Under the pieces are notes generated by a model that worked only from the letters and a program-made list of their open reading frames with translations, was not told the DNA's origin and searched no databases. Positions 14,706-20,816 of a DNA stretch of 22,912 nucleotides are shown here, piece by piece. Source of the stretch: a virus; IMG/VR virus record IMGVR_UViG_3300002231_000003, positions 14,521 to 37,432 of that record, one strand, 5' to 3'. The stretch's first letter is position 1. Every line of letters starts with the position of its first letter. Both the position numbers and the translations under genes were made by a program.

Positions 14706-15586
14706 TGGCTGATCCACCGAACAGGCAACCTGGAATCGACCGATCGATCCACTGGGTAGCGATCAAGAAGTACCTGAAGGATATTGCGAGTGAAGTTGAG
14801 ACCATTAAGCTGAACTCCGCGGGTTTTGGATTACAGGTCTCCCTCGGCAATGTTGCTGGATACCGCAAGATAAACAAATACGGACAGGCCCTCGACTGCG
14901 ATTCAGGGGTGGAAACTGACATATGGGATGGGGCAGACGGGTCAACGTCCACCGACGAATGGGTTGCTCCCACCCAGGCACGGGTCCACAATTTGACATC
15001 GGCATCTGCAAATGACGCGAGTGCTGGCACTGGCATGAGGACATGCCAAGTGTACGGACTTACCGACTGGGGGAGCCTTGAGACATCGGAGATTGTCACC
15101 CTTGACGGCACCAATGATGTGGCGACGGTCAATGAATATCTGATCATCCACCGCATAAAAGGCTTGACGTTTGGCAGTACTGGAAGCAACGAGGGGATCA
15201 TCACGGCCACAGCAGTCACAGACGCTACCATTACAGCGGCAATCCAAGTGGGAGAAGGCCAGACACAGATGGCGATATATGGTGTGTCAAGCCAAGAAAC
15301 CATACACATCGCGCAATTGCGGGTCGATGCATTACGCGACTCGCCCACTGGCGTATCTGCTAATGTATATCTCATGGTGAAGGAAAACGCAGATCAATCA
15401 GATAGTGGATTCGTCCACAAAGAAGATTTCCAATGCACGGACGAACTTCCCATAAACCGCACATATTACCCAATATACAAATCGTTCTCCGGTCCATGCA
15501 TTATCAAGTTGCAGGTAGTTACGGATGCTGACAATAGTATGTTCACCGGCAGCTTTGATGCCTTCGTCGTGACTAACGGTGCATAG
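14705..15586 (+). CDS. Phage virion structural protein
   Basis: This encodes 293 residues, overlapping the previous gene as TAATG. The pattern VAGYRKINKYGQALDCDSGVE, VETDIWDGADG, SANDASAGTGMRTCQVYGL, ETSEIVTLDGTNDVAT, EYLIIHRIKGL and SNEGIITATA resembles a beta-rich virion protein family of marine and other environmental phages. In that family NKFG, D-W, SxxxxDxxAGTG and LNG blocks recur in this order. The protein has no signal peptide or TM segment. It is the last gene before the terminator-like hairpin, so it likely ends the structural module. Its exact place in the virion (head decoration, tail or fibre) is not clear. Confidence 0.65.
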   Translation: MADPPNRQPGIDRSIHWVAIKKYLKDIASEVETIKLNSAGFGLQVSLGNVAGYRKINKYGQALDCDSGVETDIWDGADGSTSTDEWVAPTQARVHNLTSASANDASAGTGMRTCQVYGLTDWGSLETSEIVTLDGTNDVATVNEYLIIHRIKGLTFGSTGSNEGIITATAVTDATITAAIQVGEGQTQMAIYGVSSQETIHIAQLRVDALRDSPTGVSANVYLMVKENADQSDSGFVHKEDFQCTDELPINRTYYPIYKSFSGPCIIKLQVVTDADNSMFTGSFDAFVVTNGA

Positions 15587-15724
15587 GACAATTCACAGAC
15601 TTCTTGGATTATTCACAGAATCTCCGGACTTCGCTTGACCTGTGTCACAATCCGATCCACAGTAGACTCGACATTCGATTGGACTACAACCCGCCAAAGG
15701 ACTACGGCACTTTCGAACATCCAC
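15587..15724 (+). other. Non-coding leader region with spaced direct repeats
   Basis: No convincing gene lies here. ATTCACAGA occurs at 15591-15599 and 15611-15619, exactly 20 bp apart (about two helical turns). A TTGACC box is at 15635-15640 and the short palindrome TGTGTCACA at 15641-15649, but there is no good -10 box at standard spacing. The stretch separates the structural and recombination modules and could contain a promoter or operator. Confidence 0.3.
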
Positions 15725-15782
15725 GGCCCTGCCGTCCTCAGTAGTCCGGGGACAGGCTAGTCACCAGGCAGGGCCTCTTTTT
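15725..15782 (+). terminator. Rho-independent terminator-like hairpin, possibly an attenuator
   Basis: GGCCCTGCC (15725-15733) and GGCAGGGCC (15767-15775) form a perfect 9-bp GC-rich stem with a 33-nt loop, followed by TCTTTTT. It follows the structural module, as expected of a terminator. However, it ends only about 10 nt before the next gene's Shine-Dalgarno, leaving no room for a downstream promoter. Inside, GCCGTCC (15731-15737) can pair with GGACAGGC (15750-15757, one bulged A), an alternative that competes with the 5' arm. Confidence 0.7.
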
Positions 15783-15804
15783 CACCATGCGGGAAGGAGG
15801 AATC

Positions 15805-15912
15805 ATGTGGGTAGCTTACCTCATTTACAGCCTGATGGGCATGTGCTTCACTGGGCTTGTGCTCTTCACCGCCGTTTACCTCTACGATGAACAAACTAAC
15901 ACAGGAGACTGA
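15805..15912 (+). CDS. 35-residue single-TM membrane peptide
   Basis: GGAAGGAGG lies just upstream of ATG 15805, which gives a strong initiation site. The 35 residues start MWVAYLIYSLMGMCFTGLVLF, with hydrophobic residues up to about 27, then a short polar tail DEQTNTGD. It is one TM helix with no other motif. It is the first gene after the hairpin and is immediately followed by the recT-like gene, whose Shine-Dalgarno lies inside its 3' end. It may be a small membrane effector or a leader peptide coupling translation to the next gene. The function is unknown. Confidence 0.55.
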   Translation: MWVAYLIYSLMGMCFTGLVLFTAVYLYDEQTNTGD

Positions 15913-15913
15913 G

Positions 15914-16792
15914 ATGCCAGGAGAAACCACAACAGCAATCCAATGCTTTAACCCATGCGAGAGTGCCGACCGGATGTCGGCCATCGAGCGCCTGGGCGAG
16001 ATCATTGCCAAGTCAACCATGCTCGGTTGCGACAATAAAGAACAGGGCATGCTGATCGCCGCAACCTGCGCCATGGAGGGACTGACACCGTTGGACTGGA
16101 AGCGCAAGTACCACATCGTGAACGGCAACGTAGCGATGCGCAGTGACCGGATGGGGGCAGAGTTCCGTGGCCGCGGGGGGAAGTACAAGATCCTGCAACT
16201 GGACCGTGAAACCTGCGAAGTCGAGTTCACCTTTGAGAAGCAGAAGCTTTCGGTGAAGATCACGATGGACGACGCGAAGAAGGCCGGGTGGGCACTGGCG
16301 AAGAAGGGGGTACTCAAGGACAACTGGAAGCGCACCCCGGACGACATGCTCTTCGCCCGCGTCATCAGTAAAGGTGTAAGGCGCTTGTGCCCGGAAGCGG
16401 TCGCTGGTATCTATACGCCGGAAGAGGTCGCTGACTTCGTTGAGGTCCGGACGAGCGAACCGCCCGCGCCCAAAACCCCGCCGATGACGGCTGAGAAGGC
16501 GACGAAGACCATCACCGAAACCGCGCCCCCGTCCAAGGTCGAACCGGCTGAGGACATCGAGGATGCGGAGATTGTCGAAACGTCCGACGAGGAAGAAGGT
16601 CAGGCCGGGATCGACATCCTTCTCTGCCCGGTAGTCGGCAAGGCATTCGGCAAGCCGTGGGGAGAGTTCAGCACCGACGCGCTTCACGCAATCCTGACCA
16701 GCACTCAGGATCGTGTGACCAAGGCCATGACCAACGACCACCGCAACGAGGTCAAGTCCGAGATCGCTCGGCGGGAGGTGGCAGGTGAGTAA
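15914..16792 (+). CDS. recT: RecT-family single-strand annealing protein
   Basis: This encodes 292 residues from ATG 15914, chosen because AGGAG lies six bases upstream; upstream in-frame starts overlap the membrane peptide. The core at about residues 15-190 follows the RecT pattern: a helical start (ERLGEIIAKSTMLG), MLIAATCAMEGLTPLDW, KYHIVNGNVAMRSDRMGAEFRGRGG, a beta region, W-K-R-TPDDMLFARVISKGVR, and CPEAVAGIYTPEEVADF. The C-terminal third has an acidic/Pro linker and a small helical domain (GKPWGEFSTDALHAIL). RecT proteins anneal complementary single strands during phage recombination. The SSB-like and nuclease genes nearby fit that role. No RecE or lambda Exo-type exonuclease is seen here. 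Confidence 0.8.
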   Translation: MPGETTTAIQCFNPCESADRMSAIERLGEIIAKSTMLGCDNKEQGMLIAATCAMEGLTPLDWKRKYHIVNGNVAMRSDRMGAEFRGRGGKYKILQLDRETCEVEFTFEKQKLSVKITMDDAKKAGWALAKKGVLKDNWKRTPDDMLFARVISKGVRRLCPEAVAGIYTPEEVADFVEVRTSEPPAPKTPPMTAEKATKTITETAPPSKVEPAEDIEDAEIVETSDEEEGQAGIDILLCPVVGKAFGKPWGEFSTDALHAILTSTQDRVTKAMTNDHRNEVKSEIARREVAGE

Positions 16793-17420
16793 CGTAACCC
16801 TGATCAAACTGCCCGAGTTCCCCGATGAGGTCAAGATCTCCGAGGACTGGTATGTATCCCGCGACGAAGTGTTGGCTCTGTCCACCGAGGTCACAGTGGT
16901 CGATGGTGATAACTACGACCGCGCTGCGAAGCACCTCAAGGCCGTCACCGCGTCCAGTAACGAGGTAGAAACCCTGCGCAAGAAGTTGGGTAAGCCCTAC
17001 CTGGATGCGTCCAAGGAGATCAAGCGCGTGTCGGACGAGGCTCGCGCACCGCTGGAGGACGAGAAGAAGCGCCTGAAGAAGATGATGGGAGACTACCAGA
17101 TGGAGGTCGATCGTCTTCGACAGGAAGCGGAACGAAAGGCGCAGGAAGAGGCGATGGCGCAGGCCGATCTGGACGACATCCTCGGCGAAGACGAATCCAG
17201 TACGGTTGACATGCGCGCGCAGATGCCGGAGAAGGTCGCCGCGCGCGGTTCATCTGTGTCCTGGGTGTACGACTTCGAAGTCATCAACCACCATGAGATC
17301 CCCCGCGAGTGGCTTGTACTGGACGAGGCCGCGGTTCGCAAGCATGCACGGGAGCAGAAGGACAATGCGTCCATCCCCGGCATCAAGTTCACCAAACGAG
17401 CAAACGTGAAGGCACATTGA
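16785..17420 (+). CDS. Coiled-coil protein of the recombination operon
   Basis: This encodes 211 residues from GTG 16785, with GGGAGG about seven bases upstream. It overlaps the end of recT by eight bases. Residues about 55-125 form a strongly charged coiled coil (ETLRKKLGKPYLDASKEIKR; KKRLKKMMGDYQMEVDRLRQ). After an acidic Ser-rich linker, the C-terminal part reads WVYDFEVINHHEIPREWLVL, then DEAAVRKHAREQKD, then IPGIKFTKRANV. This is a pattern I associate with phage proteins encoded next to RecT or SSB genes. Function is unknown; a scaffold or partner of the annealing protein is an inference from neighbourhood. Confidence 0.6.
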   Translation: MSNVTLIKLPEFPDEVKISEDWYVSRDEVLALSTEVTVVDGDNYDRAAKHLKAVTASSNEVETLRKKLGKPYLDASKEIKRVSDEARAPLEDEKKRLKKMMGDYQMEVDRLRQEAERKAQEEAMAQADLDDILGEDESSTVDMRAQMPEKVAARGSSVSWVYDFEVINHHEIPREWLVLDEAAVRKHAREQKDNASIPGIKFTKRANVKAH

Positions 17421-17433
17421 GGGAGACTACAAA

Positions 17434-17733
17434 ATGGCAAAGAGAAACATGAAACCAGTTATCGTGTGCTGCGGTACAAACGGCCGAGCCGTTATCTTTG
17501 GATGGTCTGAGGACGAGCCTGTTGCTGGGCAACCGGTAAAGATGAATGATGCTCGCATGGTTCTGTACTGGAGCGCAGAGTGTGGCGGGTTGCTCGGCTT
17601 GGCAGCGAACGGGCCAAAACCAGGCACCAAGATGACCGCTGTTGTGGAATGCCATGGCGACGAATGTGTACGCCAATGGGTTTCCGTCAGTAAGTTGGCA
17701 GCGAAGGAGATGGACGAATGGAAAGCGTGCTGA
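17434..17733 (+). CDS. DUF6948-like small phage protein
   Basis: This encodes 99 residues. GAGGGAG lies upstream of ATG 17434. The order KPVIVCCGTNGRAVIFGWSE, then VKMNDARMVLYWSAECGG, then LLGLAANGPKPGTKMTAVVE, then W near the end resembles the small phage family annotated DUF6948. That family has a beta-rich start, an AR..(Y)W motif, and a G-x-x-G-LA-x-xGP motif. Function is unknown. Its last 16 bases overlap the start of the Gly-Tyr repeat gene, so the two are probably translationally coupled. Confidence 0.55.
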   Translation: MAKRNMKPVIVCCGTNGRAVIFGWSEDEPVAGQPVKMNDARMVLYWSAECGGLLGLAANGPKPGTKMTAVVECHGDECVRQWVSVSKLAAKEMDEWKAC

Positions 17734-18065
17734 AAAGCTCTGGCTCTGGCTATGGCTATGGCTATGGCTATGGCTATGGCGATGGCTATGGCGATGGCTA
17801 TGGCTATGGCTATGGCTATGGCTATGGCTATGGCGATGGCGATGGCTCTGGCTATGGCTATGGCTATGGCTATGGCAAAAAAATCGCAGAGATTGCCGGC
17901 TACGCCGTCAATCTCATTAAGTCTTTTGGAGTTCTGGTTGTTGGGTGCCAAGCGCATACAATCGAACGCTGGAAGAAGATATGGGAAACGGTTGCGCGAG
18001 AAAACGGAAGGTCAGTAACCGCAGTCCAAGTAGAATCAATATTGGAACTTTGTGGAGATAAATAA
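17718..18065 (+). CDS. Gly-Tyr repeat protein encoded by a hexanucleotide array
   Basis: This encodes 115 residues. AAGGAG is nine bases before ATG 17718. After MESVLKS, residues 8-53 are 23 dipeptides of Tyr-Gly, Asp-Gly or Ser-Gly. The C-terminal domain follows (KKIAEIAGYAVNLIKSFGVL, VVGCQAHTIERWKKIWETVA, VESILELCGDK), a compact alpha/beta-looking region with VGCxxHTIExW. Low-complexity G(Y/D/S) N-termini fused to small domains occur in several phage accessory proteins. The repeat is probably a flexible, aromatic and possibly self-associating tail. The stop precedes the SSB-like gene by three bases. Function is not known. Confidence 0.65.
   Translation: MESVLKSSGSGYGYGYGYGYGDGYGDGYGYGYGYGYGYGDGDGSGYGYGYGYGKKIAEIAGYAVNLIKSFGVLVVGCQAHTIERWKKIWETVARENGRSVTAVQVESILELCGDK
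17739..17876 (+). repeat. Hexanucleotide tandem repeat, 23 units of (TAT/GAT/TCT)GGC
   Basis: There are twenty-three back-to-back hexamers: 16 TATGGC, 4 GATGGC and 3 TCTGGC. The unit keeps the frame, so copy-number change would alter tail length without breaking the protein. The GGC codon is invariant, consistent with slippage expansion. The array also keeps other frames and the opposite strand open, which creates spurious ORFs. Confidence 0.95.
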
Positions 18066-18068
18066 GAC

Positions 18069-18530
18069 ATGGCATTCATCCAACGCGAAGAGAAGAACAT
18101 CCCCGTCACCATCGAAGAGGTGTGGCCGTCGTCCGGCAAGAACGACTCGGTCATCATCTGCTTGAAGCTGGCCGACAACCAGGGTGACACCATCACCGAG
18201 TACAAGCACATGAACGAGACCATCATAAAGGGTGGCCAGAACCGCGGCAAGACGAATTGCGAGGTAAACGTCGAACTGCTCAAGTCCCTCGGCTGGAACT
18301 CGGCCCCCGACTGCACCAAGCTCGGCGAACTGAACGGTCAGGAATGCTCGATCACGACCGAGATCGAAGACGGTAAGTGCCGGGTGAAGTGGCTGAACCC
18401 CAAGCAGCAGCGGCTGGGCGAGGACGAGGCCAACCGGCGACTGTCGGCGATCCTCGGCGGGACGCCACCTCCCCCGGCCCCGCGCAAGGTGGATGATGAC
18501 ACCGATGATATGGGAGAAATTCCCTTTTGA
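18069..18530 (+). CDS. SSB-like single-stranded DNA-binding protein
   Basis: This encodes 153 residues, starting three bases after the previous stop. The N-terminal part (NIPVTIEEVWPSSGKNDSVI, ICLKLADNQGDTITEYKHMN) looks like an OB-fold/DUF669-type phage protein. A second block includes LKSLGWNSAP and LNGQECSITTEIEDGKCRVKW. The C-terminus is Pro-rich then acidic and ends DDDTDDMGEIPF, very like the DDDIPF tip by which bacterial SSBs recruit partners. Location between recT and the nuclease genes fits a single-strand-binding role in recombination or replication. Fold and binding are inferred; the tip is seen directly. Confidence 0.65.
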   Translation: MAFIQREEKNIPVTIEEVWPSSGKNDSVIICLKLADNQGDTITEYKHMNETIIKGGQNRGKTNCEVNVELLKSLGWNSAPDCTKLGELNGQECSITTEIEDGKCRVKWLNPKQQRLGEDEANRRLSAILGGTPPPPAPRKVDDDTDDMGEIPF

Positions 18531-18592
18531 AACGGGATATCTCCTTGACATTCCGTTCTAACTCATCATCTTGTGATAAAGGAGGTGCCTTT
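18531..18592 (+). promoter_or_regulatory. Spacer with perfect -35-like box and strong RBS before the HNH gene
   Basis: A consensus TTGACA is at 18545-18550. The nearest -10-like sequence, TGTGAT (18572-18577), is 21 bp away, so promoter function is doubtful. AAAGGAGG at 18578-18585, seven bases before ATG 18593, is a strong Shine-Dalgarno and decides that start. Most neighbouring gene junctions in this operon overlap or are a few bases long, so this spacer stands out. Confidence 0.35.
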
Positions 18593-19051
18593 ATGCAAAA
18601 AATATGCAAGAGGTGTCAAAGGAACTTGGATATATCTGAGTTCTACAAGCACAAGATGATGGGCGATGGCCACCTTAGCTTCTGCAAGGAATGCACAAAG
18701 AAGCGAGTAAAGAAGCACAGGGAAAACAACCTTGAACGGATACAGGAGTACGACCGTTCTCGCGGGATGAACACCGAAAGGGTTGCGGCCAGGGAAGAGT
18801 ACAGAAAAACGGAATCAGGCAAGCAGGCTTTTGCAAGAGCACGTAGAAAATACAGGACCAAATACCCTGACCGCAATGCGGCAAGGGGGTTTGTTTACAG
18901 AGCGATCCGCAGTGGAAAGATCACAAAGCCGGATTGCTGTTCTGAATGTGGTGCAACTGGAAGGATCCACGGTCACCACGAGGACTACACCAAGCCTCTT
19001 GATGTAGTTTGGCTCTGCCCGGCCTGCCACACAAGGAGACACCGTGGATAA
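18593..19051 (+). CDS. HNH-type (homing-like) endonuclease with zinc ribbon
   Basis: This encodes 152 residues from ATG 18593, set by AAAGGAGG upstream. The N-terminal zinc-ribbon-like part has CKRC then FCKECTKKRVKKHREN, a common start in phage HNH-type proteins. A long basic middle region follows (REEYRKTESGKQAFARARRK). The C-terminus has CSECG, GRIHGHHEDYTKPLDVVWLC and PACHTRRH. Paired CxxC motifs with HH and a terminal H are characteristic of HNH endonucleases with a structural zinc. It probably nicks or cuts DNA and may be mobile. It sits between the SSB-like and ERCC4 genes, and its codons look more AT-rich than its neighbours, supporting later insertion. Its 3' end carries the Shine-Dalgarno of the next gene. 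Confidence 0.75.
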   Translation: MQKICKRCQRNLDISEFYKHKMMGDGHLSFCKECTKKRVKKHRENNLERIQEYDRSRGMNTERVAAREEYRKTESGKQAFARARRKYRTKYPDRNAARGFVYRAIRSGKITKPDCCSECGATGRIHGHHEDYTKPLDVVWLCPACHTRRHRG

Positions 19052-19478
19052 ACTCCACATCATCATCGACACGAGGGAACAGCGCCCGTGGTCATTCCTG
19101 CCACACCTGGCCGACTGCGAGCGCGGAACCCTCCAAACCGGCGACTACGCGCTCCATGGTGACGGTGACAACTTCGCCATCGAGCGCAAGTCGCTTAACG
19201 ACTTCGTCAGCACCATCGGCGCCGACTGGGACCGCTTCCAGCGAGAGATCAACCGGATGCGGGGCTGGCCGGCGCAGGTGGTGATTGTCGAGGCCAACCT
19301 GATCGACATCGTGGACGAGCGATACAACGGGACCATGCAACCCAGCTTCATCTGCAAGCGGATTGCGCAGCTGGCCATGCAGGGCGTGTGCGTGCTGTTC
19401 TGTGGCGACGTTGAATGCGCGGCCGGGATGGCATACAAGGTGCTCAAGGAACGAGCGAAACAGAAGGGACTACAGTGA
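19044..19478 (+). CDS. ERCC4/XPF-type structure-specific nuclease
   Basis: This encodes 144 residues from GTG 19044, with AAGGAG about six bases upstream, overlapping the HNH stop. Catalytic elements of the ERCC4 nuclease fold are visible: IIIDTREQRPW (residues 6-16), TGDYAL (32-37), and IERKSLNDF (46-54), the ERKxxxD signature. A beta strand follows (AQVVIVEAN), with helical C-terminal parts. The protein consists of little more than the nuclease domain. In XPF/Mus81 enzymes this domain is joined to helix-hairpin-helix repeats; here an HhH-like protein is encoded by the next gene. It likely cleaves branched or flap DNA in recombination or replication. Metal and substrate preferences cannot be told. 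Confidence 0.85.
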   Translation: MDKLHIIIDTREQRPWSFLPHLADCERGTLQTGDYALHGDGDNFAIERKSLNDFVSTIGADWDRFQREINRMRGWPAQVVIVEANLIDIVDERYNGTMQPSFICKRIAQLAMQGVCVLFCGDVECAAGMAYKVLKERAKQKGLQ

Positions 19479-20336
19479 ATGGAGAAGCTTAGAGTCAAGG
19501 TCAAGCGCGTCCTGTGGCCGAAGACCCCGCAGGAGAACAACGCCTGGAAGCTGTTGCTGACTGACATGGGCAAGGCGGCTGGAAAGGTTGCGTGGGAGAT
19601 CAACCCCGGAGACGAGTTGTGGCTAAACGGCGACTGGGAGTTTCGCAACTGCGAGCGCCAGTTCTCGTTCACCACGGCGCAGGCTTACATCCCGGCCAAC
19701 CCGATGGCGAAGCTGGACCTGGCCGCGGAGCAGACCAAGGGAATCGGCCCGTCGCTGACCAATCGGATCAAGTCCATGTACGGCGACGAGTGGGAAGGCT
19801 GTCTCCACGTAGGTACGGTCCCCGGCCTGTCGCAGAAGCTTTGGGACGCGCTACAGGACACTCTCCGGCGCATGGCGCAGTCGGGTGCAGCCAGCGAGGC
19901 AATTGCGTGGCTGATGGGACTCGGTTGCACGATAAACATGGCGCAGAAGGCATGGGCGCTGTGGGAGATGGACACAATGGGGAAGGTGAACGCGAACTGC
20001 TACGTGCTCGCGGGGTTGCCGAACTACGGGTTCTGCCACATTGACAAGGCCATCCGGCGCAACTTTGGGATCGAGGACAATGACCCGCGTCGGATCCGGG
20101 CCGCGCTTGAGTACTCGATCAAGCAACTGACCGCCGGCGGTAGCGACTGCGCAGAGTGGTCGGAGATCGTCGGGCGTGCGATCAGCGAGACCGGGGGAGT
20201 CACGCGCGATCTTATCATTCAATACTCCGAGTCTATGTTCGAGGCGGGCACGTTGGTCGTTGTCCCTGAGACCTCGCTCGTCGCGTTGGGGGTGGACTAC
20301 AAAAACAGTGAGGAAATTGCATCATGGATCGACTGA
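19479..20336 (+). CDS. RecD2 N-terminal-like protein lacking the helicase domain
   Basis: This encodes 285 residues, with its ATG overlapping the nuclease stop region. Residues 1-70 look like the OB-type start of RecD2-like proteins (GKVAWEINPGDELWLNGDWE, RNCERQFSFTTAQAYIP). A helix-hairpin-helix motif TKGIGPSLTNRI is at 86-97 and a second HhH-like region at about 143-165. Then N..CYVLAGLPNYGFCHIDKA (171-191), DPRRIRAALEYSI (202-214) and SEEIASWI at the end follow, in the order of the RecD2 segment just before its Walker A helicase core. No Walker motif is present. It probably binds branched or single-stranded DNA, perhaps targeting the adjacent ERCC4 nuclease. The similarity is by pattern and should be regarded as strong but untested. 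Confidence 0.7.
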   Translation: MEKLRVKVKRVLWPKTPQENNAWKLLLTDMGKAAGKVAWEINPGDELWLNGDWEFRNCERQFSFTTAQAYIPANPMAKLDLAAEQTKGIGPSLTNRIKSMYGDEWEGCLHVGTVPGLSQKLWDALQDTLRRMAQSGAASEAIAWLMGLGCTINMAQKAWALWEMDTMGKVNANCYVLAGLPNYGFCHIDKAIRRNFGIEDNDPRRIRAALEYSIKQLTAGGSDCAEWSEIVGRAISETGGVTRDLIIQYSESMFEAGTLVVVPETSLVALGVDYKNSEEIASWID

Positions 20337-20512
20337 ATGAAAAGCTTACCGAGGCCACGAGACGAATGCGCAGATTGCAGAAGAACTACTTCCGGCAACG
20401 GGATCCCGAGACACTGAAGAGCGCGATGCGCGCCGAGCGCGAGGTCGATCTACTGCTGGAGAACATCGGACAGCCGGATCTGTTTGCGGTGGAGGGCCGG
20501 TACAATGACTGA
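20324..20512 (+). CDS. Small charged helical phage protein
   Basis: This encodes 62 residues, with ATG 20324 overlapping the end of the RecD2-N-like gene by 13 bases. It is almost entirely helical and charged (EATRRMRRLQKNYFRQRDPE; MRAEREVDLLLENI) and ends EGRYND. Small phage proteins with an EREVDxLLxE-type helix are common in early regions; the function is unknown. The last codons and stop belong to a 22-bp sequence repeated at 22057-22078, where a different protein also ends in EGRYND. Confidence 0.6.
   Translation: MDRLNEKLTEATRRMRRLQKNYFRQRDPETLKSAMRAEREVDLLLENIGQPDLFAVEGRYND
20491..20512 (+). repeat. 22-bp gene-junction repeat, copy 1
   Basis: Identical to 22057-22078. It encodes the end EGRYND-stop of one gene, GGAGGG as ribosome binding site, and ATGACTGA, where the next gene starts inside the previous stop. 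Confidence 0.9.
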
Positions 20513-20816
20513 GCAGGAACGAGGACAAGCACATTTGGCCAGTGGTTTCAGATCTGCTGATATTCGAAGGCGCAACGATTTTATGGCAGGTGCAGAATGG
20601 GGCTACGCCGCCGCCATGCCGAAATGGATTCCGGTGGGGGAGAGGTTGCCGGAAGTGGGCGTGACAGTGCAGATTGTTCACGGGCGTTCGGTAACATGGG
20701 CGTGGTATGCTGGATCTTACTGGCGCAACCACTCATACAAGATAATGGATTCGGTAACGCATTGGGCACCATTCATGCCCTTGCCCAAACCGCCAGAGAA
20801 GGAGGTATCGAAATGA
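20505..20816 (+). CDS. DUF551-domain protein, copy 1
   Basis: This encodes 103 residues from ATG 20505, inside ATGACTGA at the end of the previous gene, with GGAGGG upstream. After an N-terminal helix (MTEQERGQAHLASGF) and GYAAAMPKW, it has the DUF551 pattern: WIPVGERLPEVGVTVQIVHG, two Trp-rich strands (VTWAWYAGSYW) and SVTHWAPFMPLPKPPEKE. DUF551 proteins are widespread in tailed phages and prophages and have no established function. The C-terminal PPEKE is encoded by the 16-bp element that also supplies the next gene's Shine-Dalgarno. The gene is a paralogue of the one at 22071. Confidence 0.8.
   Translation: MTEQERGQAHLASGFRSADIRRRNDFMAGAEWGYAAAMPKWIPVGERLPEVGVTVQIVHGRSVTWAWYAGSYWRNHSYKIMDSVTHWAPFMPLPKPPEKEVSK
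20790..20805 (+). repeat. Coding/Shine-Dalgarno repeat CCGCCAGAGAAGGAGG, copy 1
   Basis: It encodes PPEKE in the DUF551 gene and provides AAGGAGG seven bases before ATG 20813. Exact copies are at 22413 and 22635, with a one-mismatch copy at 21053. Confidence 0.9.

Noticed and set aside
17739-17876. CRISPR-like array
   Set aside because: It is a simple 6-bp coding tandem repeat without spacers.
17427-17957. Minus-strand and alternative-frame ORFs with AIAIAI, MAMAMA or LWLWLW runs
   Set aside because: They are produced by the hexanucleotide array, which keeps several frames open. Only the Gly-Tyr frame has a proper ribosome binding site and a sensible C-terminal domain.
20597-20812. Upstream extension of the Cys-rich protein frame
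   Set aside because: It overlaps the DUF551 gene in a different frame; AAGGAGG and ATGA coupling place the start at 20813.
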